A stretch of 64,000 bases of DNA, taken from assembly GCA_904063045.1 (NCBI GenBank), contig CAJFCJ010000007.1:179540-243539 (forward strand), written 5' to 3'. The DNA comes from Dimorphilus gyrociliatus. Taxonomy: Eukaryota; Annelida; Polychaeta; Dinophilidae. Numbering within the stretch: position 1 is the first letter of the stretch; the number at the start of each line of letters is the position of its first letter. The notes under the pieces were generated by a model. The model saw only the letters and a program-made list of their open reading frames with translations. It was not told the DNA's origin and searched no databases. A program made the position numbers and the translations under genes. Below are positions 24,955 through 37,839 of the stretch, piece by piece.

Positions 24955-26654
24955 TTAAATATAGATTTTTGAGCAATACGAGCAAACATATGCTCTTTCC
25001 TATCAAAAGACGGTTTGAAAAATGAGCAGAAGCACCTAATGCAAATCCACCCCTATCGGATTGTTGCTTAAATACATTTGCTCCCTGATATTTTCAACCT
25101 CAAAACATTCTTGAGAAAGAAAAGCAAACTATCAAAAGTAGACTTTTAAATTATAAAATTCTCCAGTATTGATAAATCTTGTTCATATAAAAAGATAAAA
25201 TTTCTAAATAATCAATTTTCTTATTGATTAATAACTTTTTTTTTCTATATACTGTATATATTCTACTTCTAATTGAACATTACTAAAAGTCCTACTATAT
25301 CCAGGTTCTATTCATTTTATTACTTCAATATTTTATTCTCTCGTAGTTTTCCATCCTATCTATATCTTGCAAATACCAAACGTAGTATTGAATTCTATAC
25401 TATAAATACAATCAATCATAGATTCATTCTTTTATCGGTGAAATGCGCAATCCTGAAGATAAACATTTGCCTGAGATGTGGGAGAAATTGTTTCAACTGT
25501 TTATCTTGTGACAAGACATGCATAATATAAATAATAAGCAAGGATGTATATTATATTTACTATATATATATATATATATATATTCAATATAGAGTACTCT
25601 TTCCTTTTAATGTGTTTATGTTATCCCATAGGTGGCGACACACAAGCCTGAGCTGCAATTCGAGAGAATAATGATTATCAGCCTAAAAAAATCAATTATA
25701 GAATTGATCACTTTATTTAAAAAATTATTATGTTATTATTTCTCTAAAACAGAAAAAAAGGAGCAAAATAATACGAAATCGGTACAAAATGTAAAAACAA
25801 AACAAGAAAGAAGACGAAAAACTAAAAGTCAAAAAATCGAAAAACAAAATTATTTCCTTCTTTCTTTGCTTTTCTTTTTTTTTTAAAGAAAAAAGAAAAA
25901 TACGAAAATATAAAAATAAAACATAAATAAGATCTTTAAATTCATTATGTTTTCTTTTTAAAATATGATATCCACTTTTCTTTCTTTTATTGCTCTGATT
26001 GTCTTTATTATCTTTCCTCGTTAAAAATAGTATATTACAGTATCTGTAAACTATACTTATTTGATTATAAAACTAAACTTAGTAAGATATACTGTAACGC
26101 ATAGATATAAAAATAGAAGAGAGGGGTAGGGGGTAAAGAGTGATAAACAGACATAGAAAAAGTTATCATATTATCATATTAACATAACAATATCTTATTA
26201 ATAATTCACTAATCGAATATATAAGTATAGATAAATTTTTTACTCTATTAATTCCCTTTAACGTAAACGTATTTACCGAATAGATAAAATAATGCTTTTA
26301 TAAGAAAAACCTTATTGACTATCGAATACTTTTCTCTGTTTTTTAATATATATACATAGATTAGTGTAAAGATAATTTAACTTTCCTTATCCTTTTCCTT
26401 CTTTTTTAATGAAAACGAAATTGGGAAAGGGAATAAAACATATATATATATACAGTATATATACAGTATATATATTAGGCTATGCATATATATACATATA
26501 TTTATATATGTGCATAGAACTTGAAATCAATAATCTATAAGGATATTATAGATCAAAAAAAAACACTTAATTGGTTCCTCTGAAAAGTAAAAAAAGAAGG
26601 AATTTTGGAAGTATTAATTATCTTTAACGAAAACTTATTTCTTTTACTTTAAAT
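24955..26654. other. intergenic, no gene seen
   Basis: Upstream flank of the Cys-loop gene and 3' flank of the coiled-coil gene. It contains TATACTGTATA (25248-25258), a TA run near 25560-25582, a CTCF-like core (25630-25639) and a double TATACAGTATA unit (26449-26470). Next to that unit is an imperfect hairpin of CTATGCATATA type (about 26480-26516). Open frames here are AT-rich noise. Confidence 0.6.
25630..25639 (+). promoter_or_regulatory. CTCF-like core motif, weaker
   Basis: AGGTGGCGAC matches the CTCF core except at the last position. It lies in the gap between the Cys-loop receptor and coiled-coil genes. Confidence 0.25.
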
Positions 26655-28129
26655 CTAATCAGAGGCTTTTAAAAATTTGAGTCTATTTGGTCTGGTTAGT
26701 TTTTTATAGGGTGCGTCTGGCGGTGACGGAATAAGAATCTTATCTTTTGAATTGACTGATATATACATATCCTTTTTCTTAGGTTGTAATACTTCTGGCT
26801 TTTTTAAGTGAGTTTGATCGTCCTCTGAAATTGAATTGAGGGAGTTTTTTATCCTTTTCTTTCGTCTGAGGAGGTTACTATTTATTAAATTGTAATTATC
26901 CTTTGCTAATTTATCAACAGGCGGTTCGGGTAGATCTTCCGCTATGCTGTCCAAATTACCAGGCGGTAGGAGTAATTTTTTTCGGGTTTGTTTCTGGAAG
27001 CTTTTTAGTGTTTGTAATGCCTCTTGAAGTAAACGTTTTGTTTCTACCTGACGTTCGTCACGATCGTTATTCGAAGACGAAGGTTCACTGAATCCGCTGG
27101 AATCACTTCCGCTTCTCTCTTCCTTTTCTTTTTCTTTCTCTTTTTCTGATTTGTCAGACATAATTAAATGCCTCTCCCTCCTTAACATTTTTCTATAACG
27201 AATCATTTCGTGAAGGTCTGCAGCACTAGCAAATTTCACTTTATATTCCTTTTTATCAGGTCCAATGTACGATTTTTCAGCAGAGTACGATTTCGATCTT
27301 AACCACATATCTACGTCTAAGGGGGGATCATCTAAAAGCTTGGGCTGCTTCTGCCTTTCGCGCCTTAATTTTCTCTCTTCGTTTATCAACTCCCTATCCT
27401 CTTTTGATTTAACAGTCTCCCGACTGATTATTTCTGGCTTATTAGTCTGAGATAAGTACGATCCTCTTAAAGTCCCTTTCCTTAATAAATTCTTTCCATC
27501 GTTGTTTAATTCTTCCTCTTCTTTTCTCGGTTTTTCCTTCTCTTTATCGACAATAACATACTTTTCAACACGATTATCGAAGGTAACTGTCTTTTTTAAA
27601 GGCTTTAACATCTTATTTCGAGCGTCTTTTTCGGCTTTTAAAGCCAGAGCAGCATCCTGTTCATTCTGAAGTATATATTTTGCTGAATATTCTAATAACT
27701 TTTTTTCCCTGTCCTCCGCCTTAATAGAAGGTAATTTTCTCTGCTTGGGGGAATATACTTTTCGTGCGTTTATGTGTAACGGTAACTGAATTGTTGGAGG
27801 CTGTTTTAAATATTAACAATTACCGTTTGTAGCGTTAACAAACACAATAAATAATTTTACAGTGATGAACACATAATTGGATTAATTAATGTTTTTCGAA
27901 CCTCGTTTAAATCGATTCCTTTCTTTTTTCTTAATTCCTTTAATTTTTTGGAGTAGGCCATCATCGATTCGTTTGCCTGAGTTTGTTGCTCCTTTAAACT
28001 AGCGACGCTCAATTTAATCTCGTTTTCAAATTTCTTGACTTTCTTCTCGTAATCATTATGTAGTTTTAATGGAACAATGGTTTGATTCGATAGAATCATC
28101 GATCCTTTCAAGTAACCAGAGCTTGTCAT
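26655..28129 (-). CDS. unrecognised coiled-coil protein with a PP1-docking-like motif
   Basis: Exon 1 is 28129-27902 and exon 2 is 27800-26655. The 101-nt intron has a GTTCGA donor, and the product is 457 residues. The ATG at 28129 is chosen because the frame upstream of it offers only a GTG. Residues about 25-70 form a heptad-type coiled coil (NDYEKKVKKFENEIK), and further Lys/Glu-rich helices lie near 100-140, 205-225 and 280-300. Residues 145-150 read KKTVTF, which fits the RVxF pattern by which regulators dock protein phosphatase 1. A Glu/Lys repeat and a Ser/Asn-rich linker lie in the middle of the protein. I do not recognise the family. It may be a cytoskeletal, centrosomal or ciliary scaffold, but that is a guess from composition only. 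Confidence 0.8.
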
Positions 28130-28508
28130 AATTAGTATATGAAATTTCACATTTATCGATCATTCGACGCTGGCCGGACGCTTTGTAGTAGGACCGTCTT
28201 ACCCTTTCAATAGAAATGTCTACTATTACGATTCGTCCATTTACATAACAGCTTATAACTGTCTGTAAAGTAAATAAAGTAGAAAAGTAATTTTTTCCTG
28301 TAAAGACAGTGGACAGTAACTAAAGAAATAAACACCCCCCCAACCAGAGTCAGCGAACTGGATTAAGTTATAAAGAAACCGTCTTGAATAGAGGCTATTG
28401 TTATTTTTACAGGATTTATCTAAGGAGAGAAAGAGAGAAAAAGAGATATATAGACAGACATAGAGAATGACACATAGGTTGATTGAGAGTGTGTATAGGT
28501 GAGCCAAC

Positions 28509-28511
<3 letters not shown>

Positions 28512-28561
<50 letters not shown>
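28512..28561. repeat. GA dinucleotide microsatellite
   Basis: About 25 uninterrupted GA units, continuing into AAAGAAAG-type purine sequence, about 380 bp upstream of the coiled-coil gene start. Confidence 0.95.
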
Positions 28562-28564
<3 letters not shown>

Positions 28565-30149
28565 AAAGAGAGAAAAACGAAAGAAAAGAAGGGAGGGATA
28601 TAAGGTAAATAAATTGATTTATTCTATAACAAAATTCATAATCAATTTTTCATAGACAGAAACTCTCTCACGTAGCTAGTTAAAAGAGATTTTATTATAT
28701 CTTCAGTATTTAATATTTTATAATAATAAAATAATATTTAACTAGGAATAATAGAGATAAGCACTAAAAGGAGCACTACAATCCATTTAGTAGTAATAAA
28801 AAAAACGATATAAATGGTAAGAACGAAATATTAGTAAATTAATACTTACAAACTTTCAACTCCTTTACAAACTACTAACTAAATGAGTCGCGAATAGTCA
28901 AACAAAACAGCGGATCTTCATCGGAAATCAATTTCTACTCGTTCCAGATAAAAATCACTCTAATTGTTTTTCGTCAAAGTCACGTTTGTCGTACAAACAT
29001 CGATCGGAAGTGTTTGAATGGAAAATAAAAGGGAGCCGCCTTCATATTTTACAACCTTTTAGAATTATAAAAAATATAAGGGAAAAGGACTTTAAAAGAG
29101 AATAGATATAATGAAAAGAGTATATTTTCAGCCTATAAAACTTAATTACGATTTTACCCTTTTATAAAAAGATATCGATAAATTATTAAAAAAGTTTTAC
29201 AACGAAAATGAACTAGTCTTTTGTTTTCTTTTATGTATATTTTTAATTTCTATCCATTAAATTTCAGGTGTGTTTCTAGATTACATAATTGCATTTTTAT
29301 TGAAACCCGATTAAGTAAAGAAACTAGTTTAAACGCTTCTTTTCTCTATATTTGAAAATGGTAAGAGAGTAGAATTGTAAATAGGAATAATGTAATTTTG
29401 TTTTCTATTCTTGTAACTAATAGTATTAAGGGATTTTACAAAAATAAATTTTCTCTTTAAAGACATACTGTTAAGGCTATTAAATACAATTGGATATCAA
29501 TTTAAATACAGCATAGACTTTATATTAAGTATTCCCCACTATATACTTATATATATATATATATATATATATTAATATAGTATAAATAATTACAATACCT
29601 ACCTATTATATATTAATACTACTTTTTTCCAGTTGTTTGATTATATGTAGTAGATGGCGTAAGCTGTACTCTCATTCGTTTTTGCTTACTCTACAAACTA
29701 ACAAGTTTTTCAATTAGTTGTCTTTTTTTATTGTTATTGTCATTTTCTCTTGATGAATGTAAAGAATTATTTTTCGCTTACCATTCACTTTTTTTCCGCT
29801 TATTATTCAATTCATTTAGATTTTTAATTTTCCTAGTGTAGTTTTACTATTCAAAATTGTTGCTACTATTATTAGACAATATATTTATTGAATAAAATTC
29901 ACTCAGCGACTGATGGTTAAACTTTACATAAAATATTCATTCTCTAAATAATAACGTACTATAGATGTAGATACATTATTACATGACTTGGCATTTCTTA
30001 ACGGTTGAAGGAGTGTAAATACGCATGTATAATATAATTTATTCTTTATGTTGGTACACACCATAGCTTTTTATTGAGCTTCATTCAAGTACAGATATTA
30101 TCAACAAGTGAAATCATAATTGAGCGATGATAGTGATAAAAAACATACC

Positions 30150-31130
30150 AATTATAAATGGCGTGACTCGAAATGACCTCAAACTGAATAGGACGCTTGA
30201 ATGAACATACGTTCAGGTAACGCGGTCGGGCGATGCGTCGCGTCAAATGTTCAATCATTTGAAAAGCGTCTAATTTCGATTTATGAAAATTTCATTAGCT
30301 CTCCGGTCAAATTCTATCAATTTAGCTCAGCAATTGTTTCATTTTCACCCTTTTCGACCTTGCATCTTTTTGAAGTTGCGCATGTGCTTCTTTGAAATTA
30401 AAAAGGCGATATTTCAGCATTGAATTTCCAAATGCAGAAAAGCTGAAAAGTGTACCGCCCACGTTCTCTTTAAAGCAGGTGCAATTTTGGCTACTTCAAA
30501 GCGATTTAATAAAATTAGACGAAAATTTACAGCTATCATGTCCCTTAATCCTTCTGCAATAAAACGTCTCAATTAAAAAACGCTCTAATCAGTGCGGATT
30601 TTTTACAAGGGCAACCGTAATGCCTTTGGCTATTATTCTAAACAAAAAGACACTCGAAACTCATGATTGAACACCTCCTCATAATCGCTCATTTTCTCGC
30701 AGCTGCTCCCTTTGTACAAGAATCTATTTCCGTTCAAAAGCCGACCTTCACCTCCCACCTTCTATAAGAATCCAATGAATTTACATAACACGTCCTCCTT
30801 TTTTTTCTATTTATTAGAAGATGGGCGGAGGAAAGATGAATTCAGATCGGGTTAAATGATAATAAATACTGCAACACCCGCACACACGCTTCTGCACAAT
30901 TAACATGCGCAGGTGTAAAATATGACGTCACCACTGACGTCATCATTGCATAATTTACCATCTCGCAACGTCTACATGAGAAATTTATTGTGGATGATAG
31001 AATTTTTTCAAGTCGAGTACTTATTCGCCTGTCTAGCATCAATTTACATGCTTTATTCAAAATTTGCTCGCTTACAAACTGTTTAATGACACGTTGACAA
31101 ACTGCGTTCAATCTGTCGAATAAAAGAGTA
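30150..31130. promoter_or_regulatory. candidate enhancer block downstream of SKOR
   Basis: For about 1 kb the base composition is more balanced and less repetitive than the surrounding AT-rich DNA, yet stops fill all frames apart from short ones. It holds two perfect CREs, an AGGTG-type E-box half at 30911, a CAGCTG E-box near 30701 and a TGCATAAT POU-like site next to the CREs. This texture is typical of conserved developmental enhancers. Function is inferred. Confidence 0.45.
30923..30942. promoter_or_regulatory. doublet of perfect CRE palindromes
   Basis: TGACGTCA occurs at 30923-30930 and again at 30935-30942. The centres are 12 bp apart and CATTGCATAAT follows directly. CREB/ATF-family factors bind this element. 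Confidence 0.5.
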
Positions 31131-31590
31131 ATGAACTAAACAAAATTTTTACTTTACTACAACAAATCTAAACCTATTTCATAATAATAAATAATAAGTA
31201 TAATGCTATTTAAAAATAGCATATTGCAAACATTATCTATAGGGCAGCATAAAGTAATAGTTATTAAGTGATGCGATAAAACTTTCTACTGCAAGTACAG
31301 CACATAACATATAAATTCTTATGTCTCTTTTTTTTGTCGTTTTTTTTGTGACATATATACTTAAAACAAGAAAATAGACAGGATACTGTAAACACTGAAG
31401 ATGATAAGATATAGCATATTTTATATACCGAATATTGCATTAATTTATGTAATACATACTAAATATACATTATATATAGTGTGTATATACATTTATATAT
31501 TTCAATGTATATATTGTGTACATGTTATCGTATTTATATATTTATACGGTATATGCTTTAAGTATGCTTGTTAGAAGAATTACTAAAAGT

Positions 31591-34342
31591 TCAATGAGAA
31601 ACATCCTCTTTCTTTTGTAAGATCTTGATTAATTCTGTTTGAAGCTGTTCTGTAAGAAAGGTTTTTGACCAAATATTAATATATTTATAAAATACAGAAA
31701 ATTTAATCTGACGCTTGGCACGTGTCAATTAAAAAGATGCCAGGCGGAAAAAAAGCAGGTCAAACTGTCCATCCCCCAGGCGAAACTTGTATGTTTTATT
31801 ACCGAGCTGTCAATGTATTTATAAAGCGAAGTGTCGGGTCCTTTGAGATTTTACATCATTATTGTAATAATTCCTTTATAAATATAACAGTTACTTTTTA
31901 GTTTTATTCGTTTAAATAAGAATAATAGCGGTTTTTTTTAATTATTTTAAGCTAAAATGTTTGTTTAATAGATGTTTATTTTCGCTATTAATTAGGAAAA
32001 TGGAGGATAAAACAGGACAGGGTTCACCAATTACATATATTTATTCTCATAGGACATTAGCTATTCGAAAAAAAATGATTAAAATTTGTAAATGACAGCT
32101 CACATATTAGCTTTATTATGCCCTTAGAGAACTATGGAACGTGACTGGGCAGCTCACTCACCTCTGGTCATGTTGTATACAGCGTCTAAAGAGGAGTCAC
32201 TTTTGTTCTTTTCCTGCAAAACAATTCATTATATAAGCTGGTTTTTCGAGTAGCCTCGGATAATCCCGATTTAAAATAGAACGAAACTGGAGATCAAAGG
32301 CGGCTCTTCGTTATAAAGGTCATTTAAGGCAGATATTATATGTAAATCGTACTCGAAATTCGTTTGAACTTTATAAAAATATTACAAACAAAGCTCGGCC
32401 GCTCGCCACTCTCTTTCCCTTTTATAATATTTATTATATATAATATTATACTATAAGCGTCAATTATGATATTTTCATTTCAAACAAAAAGAATGTTTTG
32501 GTTGTTGAATTCTAATTACGATTTGAGAAGGTCATATCTCCAATGAGAGGATGACATTTAGAACAGACTGTCTTTGTTTTGAGTACATTTACTTGCTAAT
32601 CACTTCGTGACTCTGTCTGCCAACGACAGATGTTTGTCTTGGCACTGGCAAACATTCATGTTTTCAATACATTCATGTATTTTCATTAGTTGATTGAATA
32701 CACTGGAATCGTAAATACTGCAAAATGCTGCGATGAATTGTCAATGCTCACTCGGCTATGACAAACCTCGATTGCTCGTTTTAATCGAGTTTGATCAAAA
32801 CGTTTATCGCATTAAGTTCTCTTCCGCCCTCAAAATTTACCAATAAAGCTTAAATACATACAATAATATATTCATTCGAATCTTTCCGGAAAACAAATTA
32901 TTGGCAATAAGGAAAAAAGAAACGCCTGAGGGCATGGAGTTGTATATGTTTACACTCTAGATTATATTAACAGGTGGCTGTATACTACATGTCGATTAAT
33001 TTCTTTTTTTTAACAAATTTGATCTAATAGCCGTATAAATATAATTAGAAATTAATTTGCGATTACTATCGATTGATTTATTATTGATTAAGTAAATTAC
33101 CTGTTCAGTTGTCTCCATTTTCGCGTCCAGGGGCGTCGAGGCGTCGACGTCGGTGACGTTTATGTCGTCCGGACTATCAGCTTCCCAGGGCACATCGTCC
33201 CTCGGCGTTGACGGCGTTGAACGCTCGTCCTTACAATTTTGATTGGCCTCTTTCTCTGCGGTTTGCCCCATTTTGCTAAAATCAAATCTCTCCGATTGAC
33301 CGAAGCTGAGATTTCTTGCCCATAAATAGCCTAAGGGGTTAATGTAAGGGGGCGGAGCTTTTTTATTCCAAAATTCCAAAGCGTTCGCCTTATTCTGGAC
33401 GGGGACATCCGGCACTGGAGGTGAGAAAGGAAAGAAAGGAAATGCCGGATGAGGAGATCTCGGGACGTACGGCGGATTGTTGAATGGCAAAACAGGGAGT
33501 CTCGTTGGCAAAGAAGGATTAGGCGTCATCATCTTGGGTCGCTTATAATTCTCCTCTTCCTGTTTAGGAGGCGATTTTGAAGGTGTTATTATCCTCTTTC
33601 GGGAGCCGCCATTGAACATTGCTTTAACATCCTCCCAAGCGTGAACAAGCTCTTCATGGGGTTCGGTATAATCTAGGTGTAAGTGCCTTCTCCAAGAATT
33701 GAAATTAGCTGCATCTGGATGTTGATATTTGGCATTGGGAGTACGATGAAAATGGAAGATAAATTTGTTAGGCGAAAAGAAGAGATCGCAAAAAGAACAA
33801 CGAATACATTTCGCTCTGGAACTATTATAACGTGAGGGTACAAACTGACCCTTACAACCCCAGCCACATTCGTGATAGACGTTAAAGGCAAAATTATCGG
33901 GCAACTTAGGAGGTGATATCTCTTCTAGAAACGACGTTACCAAGCGTTCGGCTTCTCTCTTCGTAATCATACCACAACGGCGAGATGATATTGGCATAGC
34001 TCCAGCCCTCCTTAATATTTCTAATTGTACTGCTCATTTAAAAGAGTCAAATTCAATATTTAATTAATTAAATATTGTATTTAAATTACCTGGCGTGCAT
34101 TGGACACAAGTTATACCAAGGGCAACTCTTCGATTATGAATTTCGTTATATGAATAATTTTTTAACAAGGAATTTGATATCTGAGCCAAGCATAGACGTT
34201 CTTTTCCATCAATAAACAAACTTACAATAGGCACCCCGTGTAGAATAACAGTGCCAACTGTATTTTGTCTCGGATCAAAATCATTAATATCCGATGTTGT
34301 TGGAGGAAAAGAACCAGGTAACAAAGCTGTTGTATTATCCAT
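31591..34342 (-). CDS. SKOR: SKOR, SKI-family transcriptional corepressor (Fussel/Corl type)
   Basis: Four exons are supported: 34342-34090, 34029-33101, 32213-32162 and 31649-31591, in consistent phase, giving 430 residues. Residues about 28-118 are the Ski/Sno/Dac DNA-binding-like domain (LCLAQISN, YNEIHNRRVALGITCVQC, RRAGAMPISSRRCGMITKRE). Residues about 130-225 are the SAND-like SMAD4-binding domain with its zinc ligands Cys139, Cys143, Cys159 and Cys162. It ends in the SKOR-specific WEDVKAMFNGGSRKR. A Pro-rich linker and an acidic region follow, and two tiny last exons give a short C-terminal coiled coil (EQLQTELIKILQKKED). The family represses transcription with SMADs and homeodomain partners in neurons. 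The protein is much shorter than vertebrate SKOR1/2. More exons inside the 887-nt third intron are possible but not needed. Confidence 0.93.
31710..31860. promoter_or_regulatory. candidate intronic regulatory block of SKOR
   Basis: A GC-richer, non-repetitive stretch in the last SKOR intron. It has a CACGTG E-box (GGCACGTGTCA) and a TTAATTG-like AT core next to GCCAGGCGG. No frame here is coding. Function is inferred from composition and motifs. Confidence 0.35.
32560..32830. promoter_or_regulatory. candidate intronic regulatory block of SKOR
   Basis: A complex non-coding stretch in the third-exon-side intron. It includes TTGGCACTGGCAAA, which resembles an NFI full site with imperfect spacing, and repeated ATTCATGT words. 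It lacks an open frame and stands out from the AT-rich background. Confidence 0.3.
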
Positions 34343-34460
34343 TCTTTAATTTCTTTTTTTCTATCTTTACCTTTTCTCTCTATCTTTTTTTCTTTTCCTA
34401 TTATATATTTAAATATATTAAATATGTAATACTCTATCTGAGAATTTTTCCTTGCTCTAT

Positions 34461-34587
34461 TTGCTTTTTTCTCTCTCTCTCTCTCTCTCTCTCCCTGCCT
34501 CTGTCTGTCTGTCTGTCTAGTTATCTTTCTTTCTTTCTTTTTCTATCTCTCTCTTTCTTCTCTCTTTTATATTTGATTCGTATACTG

Positions 34588-34621
<34 letters not shown>

Positions 34622-34622
34622 C
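34461..34622. repeat. CT, CTGT, CTTT and TA microsatellite cluster
   Basis: A CT run, GTCT units, CTTT units and then a TA run follow one another, with TATACTGTATA at 34581-34591 just before the TA array. It lies about 120-280 bp upstream of the SKOR start codon. Confidence 0.9.
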
Positions 34623-35380
34623 ACTCTTTCTAATTTATTTTCAAAAACCTATAAATAAAAAAGAGAAAAAAAACTTGGATGTAAATTCGATGAAATTACC
34701 CGAATATGTACTCGAAAAAATTCAATCAACGACTTCCATTGACCTACGAAACGACGCGTTCACGAATATGCGATTACGAATCGAGCAAGTAATAAATAGG
34801 ATAATTCACTAACAAATTGCGAGAAAATGTTCAACCGACTGGAAGAAGAGCAAGCTGACGCGCAGCTGAGGTTCGCGAAGCTTTCAAATATTATATAAAA
34901 TTCTAATATGTTTTATAAACATCATTTATACATAAGACAATTTATAAAATTTCTACAAATATCTGTTTCTTTTATAAACAAATCTTATAAATACTTGATA
35001 GAAATTACTTCTTGATTTATTAAGGTAATTTCTAGGAAAATTAAAAAAAATAAATATATCACCACCGGAGGGAAGTAACATATATAACGTCATATATAAC
35101 AATTAAAATATTTTGTTTAGCCTGTTAGATCTTGAAGATATTGACGATTTATCGAAATTTGTGCCTACTTTTAGCTGCGACCTTTCAAAAAAATTAATGT
35201 AAAAAACTTGCTTTATCTTTCTTATTTGAAAACAAAATAAGTCTATTTAAAATTGTCGATAAATTAGTAAATATAAATGTTTTTATATATATTAATAGAT
35301 TAGTTAAAATAATAAGGAAAGTAAGTTAAAGTCATACATACCTCTAATTACTAAACTTTAAGTTTCGAACTCGGGCGGAA

Positions 35381-35536
35381 AGCCAATGGACGATCAAAGG
35401 AAACGTTTACCAATGATGTTGATTGAATGTAACAACACAAGACATATGCAGCCCAGCAGGACATTCTCTCTTGCCTTGCCCTTGTTTGTACTGGGTGCTG
35501 ATTGGTCAACTTCCACAAGGGGCGAGAGCTGATTGG
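35381..35536 (-). promoter_or_regulatory. CCAAT-box cluster with an NF-Y doublet
   Basis: CTGATTGG, the classic NF-Y word in reverse, occurs twice with its ATTGG cores at 35501-35505 and 35532-35536. The spacing is 31 bp, about three helical turns. A third CCAAT lies at 35383-35387. On the minus strand the two ATTGG cores read CCAAT, consistent with a SKOR promoter about 1.1 kb before its start codon. The transcription start itself is not visible. Confidence 0.45.
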
Positions 35537-37839
35537 TTTAAAATATTCTTTATTGCATAAATTTTCTCTACAGTAACATAAAAAAAACGTTTATATTTAC
35601 TTTCACGGAATATTTTTTTCCTTTCTCATTTAACTATATTAAAAGTTCAACTTAACAAAAGTCATTTTTTTAGCATTGGAACTGAAAGTCAAAGAGTTAT
35701 TTTTATCACTAACCAAGTGATAATTAAATTACTAAACTGACAACTGTCTTGTATTATATTCCATTTCTCGTAACAGTATCGACTCTTATTCGGTATCTTT
35801 TCCAATTTCTTTCAAAACATCTTTATGCGTTCGTTTCGTTAAAGTTGAATGTTTTTTCTTTACATTTTATCTCTTTTTATATAGTTTATTAGAATATGTA
35901 TATGTGTATATAAATATATATATTAATATATAGAAAAGAGTATCAGAGTCGTAAACAACAATTAACATAAATACTCTGTAAACGCGAAACAACCGTAATA
36001 TAATGGCAGTGTAGAGTGCATAATTAATATATGAGTTTTATTGCGAAAACAAGCAGCGGTGCATAAAAAGTGAAAAAGATGAGAAAACGTTCGAATAAAT
36101 TTTACAGTATTGTATTTATAATCATAGTTAAAAGGATTTACACCGCAACCGACTGTGTTTTAAAAGCTGCTGACAATTCTTTAGGTGAACAAAAGATGTC
36201 GGACATTAAATATTCCTCTTAAGTTTGCTTTCGTGTTTGTAATAATTGAATACCATTAACTTTTATGTTTTTCTATTTTCGCTATAAAGTAAATTGGAGA
36301 AAAATATCGAATTGATCATGAAGAAATAGAAATAAATATGACAAAGATTACTATCCATTGAACAGTTCTCATCTTTAACTTGCTTTCTTTTGTTAAACTC
36401 TTAAAGACAGATAGAATGAGTGTTACTTTTATTTTAATGAATTATGTATAGAAATAATAACAAAAAGTATGTAGTATATAGATTCATTTATGTATAAATA
36501 TACAATTATATATATATATATATAGAATTTGGAATATATATATATATATATTTATGTATATATAATATACAATACAAGAATTATTCACACTCGATCATGG
36601 GCATCGAACAAAACGTAATTGTATTCAAAAAGAGTGCATACATATTTCTAACCAAAATGAAATATCATCCTTGTTGTTTTTCCATTAAACGCATTATTGA
36701 CGTCTTTTATAAGTACATATTAATATAAAGTACATTAGATAACCGATATGTACGTATATGTTATGCAAAATACCTCTTTTTTTATACATGAAGTAGGATA
36801 TTAATTTAAAATAAAGCATAAAGTAGTTGTGTTTTGTTTAAGTTAAAATCTATTATTTCTAATAGTTTTTTATTTGTTTACTTATCTTTTCTTACCCACC
36901 ATTTTTCTTTTGAATTTTTTTACTTACTCCAAATATATAGAACAATTAAACATTGAAAATTCATATAAGTTCTTACATCTGGCGTATTATAAAGCTCTCT
37001 ACCTATATACGGGCTCAACAAATAAATTCACATCAAAAGAGCAGTTCTTTTTTTTTTACCCTCCTTCTTTCCCCCCTACCCCCTCACCTCCTCTCTCTCT
37101 CTCTCCCCCCCCTCCTTCCTTTTTCCAAAACATCTACGTCATGTATTTATCCCATTTTTCTCCTTACCATTTGGTCCTTCTATTACTTGTTGCATTTACC
37201 CCTACTAGTGAAGAGGGTCAATTATTTCTTTTTGCGCTACTAAAATAGAAATCTAATTTAAGATTATATTCTTTGACCGTCGAGATAAATGAAAAAGTGT
37301 TTATTCGATGTAAAAATAGCTTACGTAAACATAAAATGACCGTATAAACCAAACTTCTGGAATTTTGTTTTGATAAATACTGAATTTATAACATATGTAC
37401 AACGCATATAAAGAGTATATAGATAATTAAATAAAGAGAAATAATATGTAATGCGCTTTTAATCAAATGCCCGGCATATTTATTATGCATATATAATGTC
37501 TGTTGATAGAAGTAGTTAGAGGTTTGCGCCTGCGCTGTGCATTAAATTGAAAAGAACGTTTTATTCGACGCTCAGCAATAAATTAGCAGTTTGCAGTATA
37601 GTTCTATACTTTATTCAATGGCTATTTTACGAGTACAATAAGTTGCTTTTGAGCGCACCATTTAAGCTTATTGTATTGTTCCTTTTAAGATATTGTTACT
37701 GTTCAATTAATCAATCCTACTTTGGCTTTTTTTCTTGTTCTAAATATGAATCAACAAAAGACCTCTTGCGTTTGACGAGACGCTCTCTTTTTTTTGTCCA
37801 AAGCTTACACGATTAATCATCTTGGAAAAAAAAACGGTG

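Larger units (their letters stand above)
28130..31590. other. intergenic with microsatellites and a GC-richer non-coding block
   Basis: Between the start of the coiled-coil gene and the 3' end of SKOR. It contains a GA array, a TA run (29548-29576), a CTCF-like core (29652-29660, AGATGGCGT) and the complex non-coding block at 30150-31130. No coding frame is convincing. Confidence 0.6.

Noticed and set aside
30842-31111. 89-codon minus-strand frame with many cysteines
   Set aside because: It coincides with the candidate enhancer block, has no start context or partner exon in SKOR phase, and no known domain.
34294-34596. 100-codon plus-strand frame upstream of SKOR
   Set aside because: It runs through CT and CTTT microsatellites and overlaps the SKOR first exon on the other strand.
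36874-37248. Two overlapping frames of 124 and 96 codons
   Set aside because: The pyrimidine tract at 37045-37125 keeps several frames open; the peptides are low complexity without a recognisable fold.
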